Below, one piece after another: positions 9,133 through 16,637 of a stretch of 64,000 nt of DNA. The stretch is from JAWXBK01 sp040878185 (lineage in GTDB: Bacteria > Pseudomonadota > Alphaproteobacteria > Dongiales > Dongiaceae), in NCBI GenBank assembly GCA_040878185.1, contig JBBDMS010000026.1:57713-121712 (forward strand), in the 5' to 3' direction. Made by a program: the position numbers and the translations under genes. A model generated the notes under the pieces. The model did not search any database and was not told where the DNA came from. It worked only from the letters and a program-made list of their open reading frames with translations. How positions within the stretch are numbered: the stretch's first letter is position 1; each line of letters opens with the position of its first letter.

Positions 9133-9372
9133 ATGGTGGTTCCAGTTCCGGCGCAGAATGCGCCCTATGCGGTCGATGTTCAGGCCGGCGCGAAGTATTT
9201 CTGGTGTGCCTGCGGGCTCAGCCGGAAGCAGCCTTTCTGCGATGGCTCGCACAAGGGGACGGGGCTCGCCCCCGTCGCCTATGAGGCGGCCGCCAGCGAT
9301 ACGCTCTATTTCTGCGGGTGCAAGAGTACCCGTAAACAGCCGCTTTGCGATGGTTCCCATAATGGGCTTTGA
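9133..9372 (+). CDS. Tandem CDGSH iron-sulfur domain protein
   Basis: A 79-residue protein made almost entirely of two CDGSH-type motifs: CACGLSRKQPFCDGSH and CGCKSTRKQPLCDGSH. Each supplies three cysteines and one histidine, the ligand set of a [2Fe-2S] cluster in the mitoNEET family, so the protein should bind two clusters. There is no membrane anchor or signal peptide. The AAGGGGAA-type ribosome binding site just before the ATG supports the start. The stop overlaps the next gene by 11 bp. The biological role is unknown; redox or cluster transfer is the usual suggestion. Confidence 0.92.
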   Translation: MVVPVPAQNAPYAVDVQAGAKYFWCACGLSRKQPFCDGSHKGTGLAPVAYEAAASDTLYFCGCKSTRKQPLCDGSHNGL

Positions 9373-9907
9373 GCAACGCCGCCGGCGCGTTTGGCCGGCT
9401 CTCGGTTTCGCGCTGCTGCTCGGCGCCTGCGAGACCACCATTCTCAGCAGCGACGACGAGGAACCCTCCGATGCGCCGCTACCCTGTCCGCTGGTGTCGG
9501 TCGTTTCCGATGCGTCGCGGCTCGTCCGATTCGCTGGCGCCGGCCGCGACGTGACCGATGTGCAGTTCGAAGCGCAGCTTTCGAACCTGCGCTCGGGCTG
9601 CGTCTATCGCGAGGGCGAGATCGCGATCACGGTCGATGTGCCGTTCATCGTGTCGCGCGGGCCCGCCAACCCGGAGGGCACGGCGCGGTTCAATTATTTC
9701 GCCGCCATCGCGCGTGGCGAACAAATTCTCGCGCGCGAGACCTTCGACGTCGAAATCGAGTTCGACGGCAACACCACGCGAATGGGCTATCTCGATCAGC
9801 TCGGCCAGATCATTCCGTTGCAGGGTGAGGAACTCGGCAACAGCTATGTCGTCTATATCGGCATCGAGCTGACGCCCCAGGAGATGGAGTTCAACCGGCA
9901 GCGTTAG
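9362..9907 (+). CDS. Putative outer-membrane lipoprotein, unknown function
   Basis: A 181-residue protein with a basic N-terminus, a hydrophobic stretch and a lipobox ALLLGAC-E, so a diacylglyceryl-cysteine lipoprotein of the envelope is predicted. The mature part is rich in beta-type sequence with two further cysteines and no motif I recognise. The ATG at 9362 lies inside the end of the CDGSH gene, suggesting coupled translation. The same frame stays open far upstream (from 8927), but the lipobox position favours the late start. Confidence 0.75.
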   Translation: MGFEQRRRRVWPALGFALLLGACETTILSSDDEEPSDAPLPCPLVSVVSDASRLVRFAGAGRDVTDVQFEAQLSNLRSGCVYREGEIAITVDVPFIVSRGPANPEGTARFNYFAAIARGEQILARETFDVEIEFDGNTTRMGYLDQLGQIIPLQGEELGNSYVVYIGIELTPQEMEFNRQR

Positions 9908-10038
9908 ACGCCCGTCGCATCGCTCCCGCATTGCGCGATTCTGTTGGCGCCGCCGGGAGCAGCGATCGCGACGATGTTCCCGCTCTTTTTCAACGTCGCG
10001 TTGCCCTGCCACCCGATCCGTTCAGGGGTCGATCGGCC

Positions 10039-10067
10039 TTGACCCGGTGCGGCGATAGGACGATCCT
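10039..10067 (+). promoter_or_regulatory. Candidate promoter of the glycine cleavage operon
   Basis: TTGACC at 10039-10044 is followed after 17 bp by GATCCT at 10062-10067. The -35 box matches the consensus in five of six positions; the -10 box is weak. Transcription would start around 10074, right at the first paired strand of the riboswitch, which is the main reason to favour it. Confidence 0.4.
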
Positions 10068-10074
10068 CTCCGTG

Positions 10075-10265
10075 CCGCTGCGGGAGAGATCGCTTCGATG
10101 CGGCGCCGAAGGAGCAACCGCCCCGGAAACTCTCAGGCAAAAAGGACCGCAGCCGCTACGACACTCTGGAAAGCGGATGGGCTCGAACCCGTCCCACCGA
10201 AGGAGTAACTCGGATGCGACGCATCCGACGAAATCTCTCAGGTTCCTGAGACAGAGGGGGCGCCC
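10075..10265 (+). ncRNA. Tandem glycine riboswitch (two aptamers)
   Basis: Two consecutive glycine aptamers lie in the leader of gcvT. Aptamer 1 shows GCGGGAGAG, GCCGAAGGAGCAA and CTCTCAGGCAAAAGGACC, closed by ACTCTGGA. Aptamer 2 shows CACCGAAGGAGTAA and AATCTCTCAGG, closed by ACAGAGGGG. These are the strictly conserved blocks of the gcvT RNA family. In this family glycine binding turns on the glycine cleavage genes, and the downstream genes here are exactly gcvT-H-PA-PB. The linker between the aptamers is short, as usual. Confidence 0.96.
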
Positions 10266-10315
10266 CGGGACGGTTTGTCCCGTCGCAGCCCGTTGTCTCG
10301 TGTGGGAGGAACCTG
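10266..10315 (+). promoter_or_regulatory. Riboswitch expression platform and gcvT ribosome binding site
   Basis: A perfect 6-bp hairpin (CGGGAC at 10266-10271 with GTCCCG at 10277-10282) is not followed by a T-run, so it is not an intrinsic terminator. The ribosome binding site GGGAGGA is at 10304-10310, before a GTG start at 10316. AGGAACCTG at 10307-10315 is exactly complementary to CAGGTTCCT at 10239-10247 inside aptamer 2. This supports control at translation: without glycine the aptamer strand can mask the ribosome binding site. Confidence 0.65.
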
Positions 10316-11434
10316 GTGAGCGATTCGGCACGGCTCAAGACGACCCCGCTTAACGCGCTGCATCGCGCGCTCGGCGCCCGCATGGTGCCGTTCGCCGGCT
10401 ACGACATGCCGGTGCAATATCCCGCCGGAATCATCGCCGAACATAGGCACACCCGCGCGCATGCGGGCCTGTTCGACGTGTCGCATATGGGTCAGGTGAA
10501 AATCCGGGCATCCGATCCCGACGAGGCCGCCGCCGCCATCGAGGCGCTGGTGCCGGCCGATTATCGCGGGCTCAAACCGGGCCGGCAGCGCTACGGTTAT
10601 TTCACCGACGATTTGGGCGGCATCCTCGACGATCTGATGGTCGCGCGCACGGGCGAGCATTTCCTGATGGTGGTCAACGCCTCGCGCAAGGAGGCAGATT
10701 TCGCGCATATGCAAAAGCATCTGCCGAAATCGGTGCATGCGACGATGCTCGAGGATCGGGCGCTGCTCGCGCTTCAGGGCCCCGAGGCCGTGACTGTGCT
10801 CGCGCGCCATGCGCCGGAAACGGCCGCGATGCGATTCATGGATGCGCGGCCGGTCGCCCTGCTCGGTGCCGACTGCTTCGTCACTCGGTCGGGCTACACC
10901 GGCGAGGACGGGTTCGAACTGTCGATTCCGGCCGATCAGGCCGAGCGGATTGCGCGGCGATTACTCGACGAACCCGAAGTGATGCCGATCGGTCTCGGTG
11001 CGCGCGATTCGCTGCGCCTCGAGGCCGGGCTCTGCCTCTACGGCAACGATATCGACGAAACGACGACGCCGGTTGAAGCCGGTCTCGAATGGGCGATCGG
11101 CAAACGCCGTCGTGTCGAAGGCGGTTTCCCCGGCGCCAAACGCATACTTGCCGAACTGGCGGAGGGTCCGAAGCGTCGGCGCGTCGGCCTGCTGCCGCAG
11201 GGACGAAGCCCGGCCCGCGCGCATAGCCCGATTCTCGACGGGTCCGGCACGGCCGTCGGCGAGGTCACCAGCGGCGGCTACGGGCCGAGCCTCGAGGCGG
11301 CGGTCGCGATGGGTTATGTGCCGGCCACACTTGCAACGATCGGTGCGGCGCTCGCCGTCGATATTCGCGGCCAGGCGATACCGGCAACGGTTGCCGCCCT
11401 GCCGTTTGTCCAAACCCGCTATCACCGCGATTGA
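10316..11434 (+). CDS. gcvT: Glycine cleavage system T protein (aminomethyltransferase)
   Basis: A 372-residue folate-dependent aminomethyltransferase. It begins with the typical TPLNALHRALGARMVPFAGY segment, has the FDVSHMGQ motif, the GYTGEDGFE loop and the LRLEAGLCLYGNDI folate-site region. It transfers the methylene group from the lipoyl arm of GcvH to tetrahydrofolate and releases ammonia. The start is a GTG with an excellent ribosome binding site that is also the target of the riboswitch platform. It is the first gene of gcvT-gcvH-gcvPA-gcvPB. Confidence 0.97.
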   Translation: MSDSARLKTTPLNALHRALGARMVPFAGYDMPVQYPAGIIAEHRHTRAHAGLFDVSHMGQVKIRASDPDEAAAAIEALVPADYRGLKPGRQRYGYFTDDLGGILDDLMVARTGEHFLMVVNASRKEADFAHMQKHLPKSVHATMLEDRALLALQGPEAVTVLARHAPETAAMRFMDARPVALLGADCFVTRSGYTGEDGFELSIPADQAERIARRLLDEPEVMPIGLGARDSLRLEAGLCLYGNDIDETTTPVEAGLEWAIGKRRRVEGGFPGAKRILAELAEGPKRRRVGLLPQGRSPARAHSPILDGSGTAVGEVTSGGYGPSLEAAVAMGYVPATLATIGAALAVDIRGQAIPATVAALPFVQTRYHRD

Positions 11435-11450
11435 ACGAAGGAAGCGAACC

Positions 11451-11828
11451 ATGAGCCAGGTCTGGTACACCGACGAACATGAGTGGATCAGCGTCGACGG
11501 CGATGTCGGCACGGTCGGCATCACCGACTATGCGCAGGAGCAACTCGGCGACGTGGTCTTTGTCGAACTGCCCGCCGTCGGCCGCAAGGTCGAGAAGGGC
11601 AAGGACATGGCGGTCGTCGAATCGGTCAAGGCGGCGAGCGAAGTCTATGCGCCGGTCACCGGCGAGATCATCGGGGCCAATGAGGGACTGGTCGGCGAAC
11701 CGGGTACGGTCAATGCCGATGCGACCGGTGCTGGATGGTTCGTGAAGATCCGCATCGCCGACACCTCGCAGCTCGAAGGTCTGATGGACGAAGGCTCGTA
11801 CAAGAAATTCGTCGAGGGGCTGCACTGA
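11451..11828 (+). CDS. gcvH: Glycine cleavage system H protein
   Basis: A 125-residue lipoyl carrier. The lipoylated lysine is Lys60 in ESVKAASEVYAPVTG. It shuttles the aminomethyl group between the P, T and L proteins. The ATG at 11451 has a GAAGGAAG ribosome binding site and gives the standard N-terminus (W-Y-T-DEHEW). It lies 16 bp after gcvT, and its stop overlaps the gcvPA start (TGATG). No lipoate-protein ligase or L protein gene occurs in the window. Confidence 0.97.
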   Translation: MSQVWYTDEHEWISVDGDVGTVGITDYAQEQLGDVVFVELPAVGRKVEKGKDMAVVESVKAASEVYAPVTGEIIGANEGLVGEPGTVNADATGAGWFVKIRIADTSQLEGLMDEGSYKKFVEGLH

Positions 11829-13171
11829 TGCGCTATCTGCCGCTGACCGATGCCGACCGCCGCGACATGCTGGCGAAGATCGGCGTCGCATCGATCGAGG
11901 CGCTCTATGGCGATGTGCCGAAGCGTGCGCGCCTTACGAAGCCGGTCGATCTGCCCGATCATCAGGGCGAACTCGAAGTCGAGCGTGCGATCGCGGCGTT
12001 GGCGGCAAAGAATCTCAATGCCGGGCAGGCGGCCTGCTTTCTCGGCGGTGGTGCCTATCGCCATCATGTGCCGGCTGCCGTCGATCACCTGATCCAGCGC
12101 GGCGAGTTCCTGACCTCCTACACGCCCTATCAGCCCGAAGTCACCCAGGGCACGTTGCAATATCTGTTCGAGTTCCAGACGCAGGTTGCGCTTATCACCG
12201 GCATGGATGTCGCGAACGCCTCGATGTATGACGGCGCGACCTCGGCGGCCGAGGCGGTGATGATGGCGACCCGTGTCACGCGTCGCACGCGGGCCGTCGT
12301 CTCCGGCGGATTGCATCCGCATTATGCCGAGATCACGGCGACGCACGCGCGCTTCCTTGAAATTGGCCTCGATCTCGCGCCGCCCGATCCGGCGGGCGAC
12401 GAGGATCTGATCGCGCGCATCGACGGCGAGACGGCCTGCGTCATCGTCCAGAATCCGAGTTTCTTCGGCCATCTGCGCGATCTGCGAAAACTGAGCGCGG
12501 CCTGCCGCGAGAAGGGTGCGCTGCTGATCGTCGCGGTCGGCGAAACGGTCTCGCTCGGTGCGATCGAATCCCCCGGTGCGATGGGCGCGGATATCGTGGT
12601 CGCCGAGGGCCAGTCGATCGGCAATGCGCTCGGCTTCGGCGGACCCTATCTCGGCCTCTTCGCCGCGCGTGAGAAATATGTGCGCCAGATGCCGGGCCGT
12701 CTGGTCGGCGAAACGCTCGACGTCGACGGACGGCGCGGCTGGGTGCTGACGCTGGCGACGCGCGAACAGCATATCCGCCGCGAAAAAGCGACCAGCAATA
12801 TCTGCACCAATTCGGGACTCTGCGCGCTTGCCTTCACGATCCACCTCGCCTTGCTCGGCGAAGAAGGGTTTCGCCGGCTCGCCGCGCTCAACCATGCGGC
12901 GGCGGTCCAGCTCGCCGAGCGCCTCGCCGCGATCAAGGGTGTCACGGTGCTCAACGAGGCCTTCTTCAACGAGTTCACGATTCGGCTGCCGCGGCCGGCC
13001 GCCGGCGTCGTCGACCGTCTGGTCGAACGCAATATTCTTGGTGGCATTCCGGCCTCGCGCTTCTGGCCGGACCAGCCGGCGTTGGCGAATCTTCTGATCG
13101 TGACCGCGACCGAAACCAATACGGTGGCCGAAATGGATGCCTTCGCCACCGCGCTCGGGGAGATCCTGTGA
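11828..13171 (+). CDS. gcvPA: Glycine dehydrogenase (decarboxylating) subunit 1
   Basis: A 447-residue PLP-fold subunit, the N-terminal half of the split P protein. Family features include MRYLPLTDADRRDML at the start, the SYTPYQPEVTQGTLQ substrate region, and the TREQHIRREKATSNICTN segment near the C-terminus. With GcvPB it decarboxylates glycine and loads the aminomethyl group onto GcvH. This half does not carry the PLP lysine. The start is ATG at 11828, sharing one base with the gcvH stop, and the stop overlaps gcvPB. Confidence 0.97.
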   Translation: MRYLPLTDADRRDMLAKIGVASIEALYGDVPKRARLTKPVDLPDHQGELEVERAIAALAAKNLNAGQAACFLGGGAYRHHVPAAVDHLIQRGEFLTSYTPYQPEVTQGTLQYLFEFQTQVALITGMDVANASMYDGATSAAEAVMMATRVTRRTRAVVSGGLHPHYAEITATHARFLEIGLDLAPPDPAGDEDLIARIDGETACVIVQNPSFFGHLRDLRKLSAACREKGALLIVAVGETVSLGAIESPGAMGADIVVAEGQSIGNALGFGGPYLGLFAAREKYVRQMPGRLVGETLDVDGRRGWVLTLATREQHIRREKATSNICTNSGLCALAFTIHLALLGEEGFRRLAALNHAAAVQLAERLAAIKGVTVLNEAFFNEFTIRLPRPAAGVVDRLVERNILGGIPASRFWPDQPALANLLIVTATETNTVAEMDAFATALGEIL

Positions 13172-14688
13172 TGAAGCCCGACCCGATTACCGATACGTTT
13201 TCGGGCGACCGGGGTTGGCGGCTCGAAGAGCCGCTTCTGTTCGAACAGGACCGGCCGGGCCGCTGCGGCGTCGACCTGCCGGCGCCGCCCGAGGTGAAGT
13301 CGCGCCTCGGCGGGCTCGATCGCAAGGGGCCGATCGGCCTGCCGGGCCTTTCGGAACCGCAGATCGTGCGGCACTACACCAGGCTCAGCCAAAAGAACTA
13401 TGCGATCGACATGGGCCTCTACACGCTCGGCTCCTGCACGATGAAGCACAATCCGCGGCTCAACGAGCGCGCCGTGCGCATGCCGGGTCTAGCCGACCTG
13501 CATCCGCTACAGCCGATCCGCACGGTGCAGGGTGCGCTTGAGCTGATGGAGCAGGTCGCGCACTGGCTGAAGACGCTGACCGGCATGCCGGCCATCGCGC
13601 TCTCGCCGGGTGCGGGCGCACATGGCGAGCTCTGCGGCATGATGGCGATCCGTGCCGCGCTCGACGATCGCGGCGACCAGCGCCGCCGCGTGCTGGTGCC
13701 GGAATCGGCGCATGGCACCAATCCGGCGACAGCGGTCGCATGCGGCTTCACGGTCGATCCGATTCCAGCCGATCCCGGCGGCCGGGTCGATCTCGCGGCG
13801 TTCCGCGAGAAGCTCGGGCCCGACGTTGCCGCGATCATGCTGACCAACCCGAACACCTGCGGCCTGTTCGAGCGCGACATCGTCGAGATCGCCGATGCGC
13901 TGCACAAGATTGGTGCCTATTTCTACTGCGACGGGGCGAACTTCAACGCGATCGTCGGTCGCGTCCGACCGGGCGATCTCGGCATCGACTGCATGCACAT
14001 CAACCTGCACAAGACGTTCTCGACGCCGCATGGCGGCGGTGGGCCGGGGGCGGGACCGGTCGTCTTTTCCGACAAGCTCGCTTCCTATGTTCCGCTGCCG
14101 TTCGTGGTGCACGACGCCGAAGGATTCCGTCTGGTCGAGCAGACCTACGACGGCAAGTCGTTCGGGCGGCTCAAGGGCTTTCACGGGCAGATGGGCATGT
14201 TCGTGCGCGCGCTCGCCTACATGATGAGCCATGGCGGCGACGGACTAGCACAGGTTTCGGGCGATGCCGTGCTGAATGCGAACTATATTCTTGCCGCGCT
14301 CAAAGACGAGATGAGTCCGGCCTTTCCCGGTACCTGCATGCACGAGGCGCTGTTCGACGACGAGTTCCTCAAGGGCACCGGCATCACCACGCTCGATTTC
14401 GCGAAGGCGATGATCGACGAGGGCTATCACCCGATGACGATGTATTTCCCGCTGATCGTGCACGGTGCGATGCTGATCGAACCGACCGAAACCGAGAGCA
14501 AGGATTCGCTCGACCGGTTCATCGAAACGATGGGGGCCCTGGCACAGGCCGCGAAGGAAGGCGACAAGCAGCGGTTCCTCGACGCGCCGCGGTTTTCGCC
14601 GCGCCGGCGGCTCGACGAAACGGCCGCCGCGCGCCATCCTGTCCTGCGCTGGAAGCCGTCCCAGCCTGCCAGCGAAGCCGCGGAGTAA
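13171..14688 (+). CDS. gcvPB: Glycine dehydrogenase (decarboxylating) subunit 2
   Basis: A 505-residue subunit carrying PLP. The Schiff-base lysine is in NLHKTFSTPHGGGGPGAGP, preceded by the cofactor-binding ANFNAIVG region; the N-terminal MGLYTLGSCTMKHNPR motif is characteristic. It pairs with GcvPA as an alpha2beta2 P protein. The first codons read GTG ATG AAG; I take the ATG at 13171, which shares a base with the gcvPA stop, but the GTG at 13168 would add a single residue. It ends the glycine cleavage operon proper. Confidence 0.97.
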   Translation: MKPDPITDTFSGDRGWRLEEPLLFEQDRPGRCGVDLPAPPEVKSRLGGLDRKGPIGLPGLSEPQIVRHYTRLSQKNYAIDMGLYTLGSCTMKHNPRLNERAVRMPGLADLHPLQPIRTVQGALELMEQVAHWLKTLTGMPAIALSPGAGAHGELCGMMAIRAALDDRGDQRRRVLVPESAHGTNPATAVACGFTVDPIPADPGGRVDLAAFREKLGPDVAAIMLTNPNTCGLFERDIVEIADALHKIGAYFYCDGANFNAIVGRVRPGDLGIDCMHINLHKTFSTPHGGGGPGAGPVVFSDKLASYVPLPFVVHDAEGFRLVEQTYDGKSFGRLKGFHGQMGMFVRALAYMMSHGGDGLAQVSGDAVLNANYILAALKDEMSPAFPGTCMHEALFDDEFLKGTGITTLDFAKAMIDEGYHPMTMYFPLIVHGAMLIEPTETESKDSLDRFIETMGALAQAAKEGDKQRFLDAPRFSPRRRLDETAAARHPVLRWKPSQPASEAAE

Positions 14689-14691
14689 CCG

Positions 14692-15204
14692 ATGCCGGAT
14701 ACGATGAAAACCGCCGCGATCCGCCGCGCGGTGAAGGCAGATGCGGCCGAAATCCAGCGCATGGTGGTCGAGCTTGCGGTCTATGAACGCGAGGCGCCGG
14801 AGCGGGTGCTGTTGACCGAGGCGGATCTGCTGCGCGATGCGTTCGGCACAAAGCCCGCCTGCGAAATCCTGATCGCCGAAGGCAACGATGGCCGCGCCCT
14901 CGGGTTCACGCTCTTCTGTCCGAATTATTCGACCTGGGAAGGCCGCGCGGGGATCCACATCGAAGAGCTCTATGTGCGCGACGAGGCGCGCGGCACCGGG
15001 CTCGGCCGCCGTCTGATGGCGGAAGTCGCGGCGATTGCGGCTTCGCGCGGCTGCCCGCGCGTCGATCTCAATGTGCTGAACTGGAATCCGGCCAAGCAAT
15101 TTTACGAGCGGATCGGCCTCTATGCGCTCGATCAGTGGGAGCATTACCGGCTCGAAGGCGGAGAATTGGCTGCGCTCGCGGCGGAATCCGGCAGCAAAAG
15201 ATAA
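14692..15204 (+). CDS. GNAT N-acetyltransferase (diamine acetyltransferase-like)
   Basis: A 170-residue single GNAT domain. The acetyl-CoA site is the segment EARGTGLGRRLMAEVA, preceded by IHIEELYVRDE, and the C-terminal part has VLNWNPAKQFYERIG. The overall pattern matches the spermidine/spermine (SAT-like) acetyltransferase group, but such assignments do not fix the substrate. The ATG follows the gcvPB stop by 3 bp, so it should be co-transcribed with the glycine cleavage genes. It converges with the ATP synthase operon. Confidence 0.85.
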   Translation: MPDTMKTAAIRRAVKADAAEIQRMVVELAVYEREAPERVLLTEADLLRDAFGTKPACEILIAEGNDGRALGFTLFCPNYSTWEGRAGIHIEELYVRDEARGTGLGRRLMAEVAAIAASRGCPRVDLNVLNWNPAKQFYERIGLYALDQWEHYRLEGGELAALAAESGSKR

Positions 15205-15223
15205 GCGGCGGGCGCCGACACGC

Positions 15224-15255
15224 GACAAACGAAAACGGCGGCCCGAAGGCCGCCG
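15224..15255 (-). terminator. Rho-independent terminator of the F0 ATP synthase operon
   Basis: On the minus strand an 8-bp perfect stem CGGCGGCC/GGCCGCCG closes a TTCG loop (the very stable cUUCGg tetraloop) and is followed by TTTTCGTTTGTC. It lies just beyond the atpF stop. The T-run is only on the minus-strand side, so it serves the atp operon rather than the converging GNAT gene. Confidence 0.85.
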
Positions 15256-15284
15256 CGAAATCCGAACCGTATGTCAGTCGCGCG

Positions 15285-15776
15285 TCATTGCAGGCCGCGT
15301 TCGACTTCGGCGATCGCCTTGTCGGTGATCGCGCGGCTGCGCTGCTCGTCCATCGATCCGGCGAGCAGACGGCGTGCCGCGGCGACCGCGACGTCGACCG
15401 CCTCGTTTCGCACGTCGGCGACCGCCTGCGCTTCGGCCTGCGCAATCTTGTCGAGCGCCTGGCGCTCGCGCCGTTCCAGCGTCTGGCGGACCGATTCCTC
15501 GGCTTCCCGGCGCAGCCGTTCCGCCTCGCCGCGGGCATGCGCGATGATTGCCTCGGCTTCGCGCTGCGCTTCGCTCTGCTTCTTGCGGTACTCGGCAAGC
15601 AACGCTTCCGCTTCCTGACGAAGCCGCTGTGCTTCCTCGATCTCACGGCGGATCCGCTCGGCCCGCGCATCGAGCGCCTTTGCGATGAAGCGCCAGATGT
15701 GCCGCCCCGCCAGAACGATGAACAGGACAAACGCGACGGCGACCCAGAATTCCGGGGCGGAGAAAAGATGATCCAT
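15285..15776 (-). CDS. atpF: ATP synthase F0 subunit b
   Basis: A 163-residue peripheral-stalk subunit: one membrane segment at about residues 9-28 (WVAVAFVLFIVLAG), then a long charged alpha-helical region rich in Glu, Arg and Ala that forms the coiled coil with b'. The ATG at 15776 lies one base after the b' stop; an in-frame ATG further upstream would add 14 residues inside the b' gene and has no support. It is the last gene of the operon. The F1 genes are not in this window, as is usual for alphaproteobacteria, where F0 and F1 operons are separate. Confidence 0.93.
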   Translation of the reverse strand: MDHLFSAPEFWVAVAFVLFIVLAGRHIWRFIAKALDARAERIRREIEEAQRLRQEAEALLAEYRKKQSEAQREAEAIIAHARGEAERLRREAEESVRQTLERRERQALDKIAQAEAQAVADVRNEAVDVAVAAARRLLAGSMDEQRSRAITDKAIAEVERGLQ

Positions 15777-15777
15777 C

Positions 15778-16269
15778 TCAGGTACGCTCCCGGCGCGCGG
15801 CATCGACCGCGGCCGCAATCTGGTCGGCGCCCGGCGTCAGCTGTGCTAGCTTCGCGGTGATCGAACCCGCGATCTCGCCGGCCACGTTCCTTGTTTCCGT
15901 AAGCGCGCGCTGTTTCGCTTCATCGATCTGCACCTCGGCTTCGCGGGTCCGCTTGCCGATTTCGGCGGCAAACGCCGCTTCGCGCTGCGCCTGCTGCTTC
16001 GCCATCTCGTCGCCCGCGGCCTTGATCGCGGCCTGCGCTTCGAAACGGGCGCCGGCCAGCGTCTTCTCGTAATTTGCCAGTGCCTCTTCGGCCTCGGCGC
16101 GACGCTTTTCGGCCGCTTCGAGGTCGGTCGCAATCTTCACCTGGCGCCGCTCCAGCACCCGCGACACGCCCGGCAAAGCCAGACGCGACATCAGGAAATA
16201 GAGCAGGACAAACGTGATCGCCAGCCAGATGAGCTGCGGCGGGTAATCGGCGAAATCAAGTTGCGGCAT
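15778..16269 (-). CDS. atpG: ATP synthase F0 subunit b' (second b-type subunit)
   Basis: A 163-residue protein with a single membrane segment (LIWLAITFVLLYFLMSRLALP) followed by a long charged helix. It begins MPQLDFADYPPQLIWLA, a start typical of b' of photosynthetic and other alphaproteobacteria. With AtpF it forms a heterodimeric stator. The order atpE-b'-b and its position upstream of b support the assignment. The gene symbol atpG or atpX is used for this subunit by different authors. Confidence 0.93.
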   Translation of the reverse strand: MPQLDFADYPPQLIWLAITFVLLYFLMSRLALPGVSRVLERRQVKIATDLEAAEKRRAEAEEALANYEKTLAGARFEAQAAIKAAGDEMAKQQAQREAAFAAEIGKRTREAEVQIDEAKQRALTETRNVAGEIAGSITAKLAQLTPGADQIAAAVDAARRERT

Positions 16270-16299
16270 GCTGGCCCCGGTTCCTTATCGGGCCGCGCG

Positions 16300-16359
16300 G
16301 GTCGTGACTTTAACGACCACGCGTCGGCCCCCTGACTTCGGAAACGATTTCGGTTCCGA
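16300..16359 (-). other. Two stem-loops between atpE and atpF'
   Basis: The 92-bp gap after atpE holds two short inverted repeats: GGTCGT (16300-16305) with ACGACC (16313-16318), and TCGGAA (16338-16343) with TTCCGA (16354-16359). Neither is followed by a T-run on the minus strand, so neither is a classical terminator. They could protect the atpE part of the mRNA from 3' decay or slow transcription, helping the c subunit to be made in excess. Confidence 0.45.
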
Positions 16360-16361
16360 CC

Positions 16362-16589
16362 TTAGAACACGAACAGCAGCAGCATCGCGATGACGAGCGC
16401 GAACAGCGCGATCGCTTCCGTCAGCGCAAAACCCAGCAGCACGTTACCGAATACCTTCGGTGCCGCCGCCGGATTGCGCAGTGCGCCCGCGACGAAATTG
16501 CCGAAGATGTTACCGATGCCGACACCGACGCCGGCGAGTGCGATCGTTGCGAGGCCCGCACCGATCAACTTTGCTGCATCAGCTTCCAT
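16362..16589 (-). CDS. atpE: ATP synthase F0 subunit c (proteolipid)
   Basis: A 75-residue hairpin of two membrane helices joined by the polar loop ALRNPAAAP. The ion-carrying acid is Glu58 in FALTEAIALFAL. The first helix has the GVGVGIGNIFG glycine repeat used for ring packing. The residues around Glu58 do not show the extra polar ligands of sodium-coupled rings, so proton coupling is expected. A strong AGGGAAA-type ribosome binding site precedes the ATG. Confidence 0.97.
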   Translation of the reverse strand: MEADAAKLIGAGLATIALAGVGVGIGNIFGNFVAGALRNPAAAPKVFGNVLLGFALTEAIALFALVIAMLLLFVF

Positions 16590-16637
16590 GGTCCTGTTTC
16601 CCTTTTCCTGAGGTTGATTGGATTGTGGATCGATTTC

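Noticed and set aside
8927..9361. Long open frame on the plus strand ahead of the lipoprotein gene
   Set aside because: It runs in frame into the lipoprotein but lies opposite ispH and the CDGSH gene, has no similarity to anything and no ribosome binding site; the lipobox places the true start at 9362.
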